Assembly: GCA_020725985.1 (NCBI GenBank)
Contig: DYTM01000077.1
Coordinates: 1 to 5,452 of the forward strand
DNA: 5,452 bases
Direction of reading: 5' to 3'
Origin: Methanomassiliicoccus sp.
GTDB lineage: Archaea > Thermoplasmatota > Thermoplasmata > Methanomassiliicoccales > JACIVX01
Shown: piece by piece, positions 3,985 through 5,452 of the stretch
Layout: each line of letters opens with the position of its first letter
Numbering within the stretch: position 1 is the first letter of the stretch
Translations under genes and position numbers: made by a program
Notes under the pieces: generated by a model
Database searches by the model: none
The model's input: the letters and a program-made list of their open reading frames with translations, nothing else
What the model was told of the DNA's origin: nothing

Positions 3985-5452
3985 TTGGAAGCAAACGATA
4001 AGATCTGCTTGAGCAGGACCTGCGACAGCGGCGCGCAGAGTATCATGATCGCGGCCTCAGAGAGCGATATCCAGACGATCTGGGACCGCTACGATGAACA
4101 GTTGCCCCAGTGCGGCTTCGGGGAGCTCGGAGTCTGCTGCCGGAACTGCCTCCAGGGTCCGTGCCGCATCAATCCCTTCGGGGGGAAGCCCGACAAGGGA
4201 ATCTGCGGCGCCAGGGACTACACGATCGTGGCGAGGAATCTCATAAGGAACATCGCGGGAGGGGCGGCCTCGCATTCAGGGCACGGCCGCCACATCGCCG
4301 AGACGATGCTCAAGGCCATCGAGGGCAAAGCACCCGCCTACAGGATCAAGGACGTTGAGAAGCTCAAGAGGGTAGCGAGGCGGATCGGCGTTGATGCCGA
4401 GGGCGTCGAGACGAACGCCCTGGCCAAGAAGGTGGTCCACGAGGCGCTGGATGACTACTCGAGATACGAACACAAGCCTCTCCTCTTCACGACCAGCACG
4501 ATCACGAAGGCACGCACGAAGCTCTTCCAGGAGAAGGGCGTCATGCCGGACAACATCGACCATTCGATCTCGGAGGTTATGCACCGGACCGCGCTTGGCT
4601 GCGATGCCGATCCAGTACCGATACTTTTCGGGGGAATCAAGTGCGCAATCTCCGACTACAACGGCATGCAGATCTCGACGGACCTGTCGGATATCCTGTT
4701 CGGAACCCCGAAGCTGGTCCACACCTTTGCGAACCTGGGCGCATTGAAGCCCGATGCCGTCAACATCGCGGTCCACGGGCACAACCCCGTGCTGAGCGAT
4801 GTCGTCGTGGATGTGGCCAGGGAGATGGAGAACGACGCGAAGGCCGCCGGTGCCTCCGGTATCAACATCGTAGGGGTCTGCTGCACCGGAAATGAGACCT
4901 TGATGAGAAAGGGGGTTTCGATGGCAGCGAACTTCGCCTCCCAGGAACTCGCTCTCGCAACCGGCGTCGTGGACCTGATGGCCGTCGACTACCAGTGCAT
5001 CATGCCCTCGCTGGCGGAGATATGCTCCTGCCTCCACACCGAGATGGTGACGACCATGTCCAACGTCCATATCCCATACTCGACTCACATCCAGTTCAGG
5101 GAGGAGGACGCGGAGAAGAGCGCCCGGGCGATCGTCCAGATGGCGATCGAGGCGTTCAAGAAGAGGGACAAGACGAAGGCAAATGTGCCGGACTACAAGT
5201 CGGACGTGGTGGCCGGGTTCAGCCTCGAGCAGATCGAGGAGCTGTGCTCCAAGTTCAATTCCAGCGATCCGATAATGCACATCGTCGATGCGATCCGGGA
5301 GGGCAAGATACGGGGAATCGCCTTGATGGCAGGATGCAACAACCAGAAGGCGATTCAGGACTACAACCACACGACGATCGTCAAGGAACTGCTGAAGAAC
5401 GACGTTCTGGTCCTCGCCACCGGCTGCTCGGCCGGGGCGTTCGCAAAGCAGG
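3985..5452 (+). CDS. cooS: Anaerobic Ni-CO dehydrogenase catalytic subunit (3' end missing)
   Basis: The enzyme interconverts CO and CO2 at a Ni-Fe-S C-cluster in the cytoplasm. 489 codons are visible, out of about 630-640 usual for CooS. From TTG 3985, Cys43 and Cys51 are the D-cluster ligands bridging the homodimer. Cys52, Cys55, Cys60 and Cys74 (GVCCRNCLQGPCR...GICGA) bind the B-cluster. C-cluster ligands visible are His266 (HGHNP), Cys300 (GVCCTGNE), Cys338 (DYQC), Cys451 (MAGCNN) and Cys481 (ATGCSAG). The sixth cysteine and the catalytic lysine lie beyond the window. Numbering runs a constant 4, then 5, ahead of the Carboxydothermus CooSII ligands as I recall them, so the fold is intact. 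His97, His100 and His103 match the proton-path histidines. This is the short CooS type, not the longer archaeal CdhA. The start is TTG behind a Shine-Dalgarno sequence; TTG 4009 is a less likely alternative. Partners such as CooF, CooC or acetyl-CoA synthase would be downstream. The frame lacks an ATG start and a stop in the window. Confidence 0.95.
   Translation, partial: MEANDKICLSRTCDSGAQSIMIAASESDIQTIWDRYDEQLPQCGFGELGVCCRNCLQGPCRINPFGGKPDKGICGARDYTIVARNLIRNIAGGAASHSGHGRHIAETMLKAIEGKAPAYRIKDVEKLKRVARRIGVDAEGVETNALAKKVVHEALDDYSRYEHKPLLFTTSTITKARTKLFQEKGVMPDNIDHSISEVMHRTALGCDADPVPILFGGIKCAISDYNGMQISTDLSDILFGTPKLVHTFANLGALKPDAVNIAVHGHNPVLSDVVVDVAREMENDAKAAGASGINIVGVCCTGNETLMRKGVSMAANFASQELALATGVVDLMAVDYQCIMPSLAEICSCLHTEMVTTMSNVHIPYSTHIQFREEDAEKSARAIVQMAIEAFKKRDKTKANVPDYKSDVVAGFSLEQIEELCSKFNSSDPIMHIVDAIREGKIRGIALMAGCNNQKAIQDYNHTTIVKELLKNDVLVLATGCSAGAFAKQ

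Noticed and set aside
3596..3994. 132-codon minus-strand frame in the gap before cooS
   Set aside because: Low-complexity Arg/Ser-rich translation, no recognisable domain, and it runs into the cooS start; no evidence that it is a gene.
3785..4012. 75-codon + strand frame overlapping the cooS start
   Set aside because: It runs into cooS in another frame, has no ribosome site at its ATG, and its last part is cooS leader and coding sequence; kept only as part of the possible gene remnant.
4045..4047. ATG as an alternative cooS start
   Set aside because: It would leave only 22 residues before the first cluster cysteine and remove the usual N-terminal segment; TTG 3985 has the ribosome site.
4276..5370. 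364-codon open frame on the minus strand
   Set aside because: It lies entirely opposite cooS, whose metal-binding motifs are unmistakable; the composition (Leu, Asp, His, Arg, Val rich) is that of an antisense shadow in GC-rich DNA.

Overview
The window looks like archaeal chromosomal DNA of moderately high GC. I infer an archaeon from AT-rich TATA-box-like elements (about 3530-3537, possibly 2347-2358), from ribosome binding sites of the GGAGG/GGTGAT type, and from an ACT-domain regulator architecture. A thermoplasmatal-type lineage is a guess; nothing in the window fixes the taxonomy.

Left part (1-2282): a three-gene operon on the + strand. It holds the 3' portion of a PadR-family winged-helix regulator, then a DrrA-like ABC ATPase that overlaps it by 4 nt, then an ABC-2 membrane permease. 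A GC hairpin with a T-rich tract follows. This is a classic regulator plus exporter module. The permease reading frame is notable: the ATG that sits at the correct distance behind a strong Shine-Dalgarno sequence is followed at codon 4 by an in-frame TAG. The codons after the TAG still read as a normal permease N-terminus (TWALTVREL...). This is either an amber codon read as an amino acid (pyrrolysine is the known archaeal case) or a recent nonsense change with re-initiation at GTG 1426. All four genes whose ends are visible stop with TGA.

Middle part (2283-3321): a monocistronic-looking gene for a 310-residue protein. It has an ACT-like domain, a short AbrB/SpoVT-like strand-hairpin segment and a second ACT domain, and is probably a ligand-sensing regulator of unknown target.

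Gap (3322-3984): 663 nt without a convincing intact gene. It contains several perfect inverted repeats, a strong TATA element about 450 nt before the next gene, short repeats around the predicted transcription start, and stretches that look coding but switch frame. It could be a long leader, a non-coding RNA gene, or a decayed gene.

Right part (3985-5452, runs off the end): the first 489 codons of cooS, the catalytic subunit of an anaerobic Ni-Fe-S carbon monoxide dehydrogenase of the short CooS type. The D- and B-cluster cysteines and five of the six C-cluster ligands are all visible. It starts at TTG behind a Shine-Dalgarno sequence. The cell can therefore probably oxidise CO or reduce CO2 to CO; whether this is energy metabolism, carbon fixation or detoxification depends on genes beyond the window.
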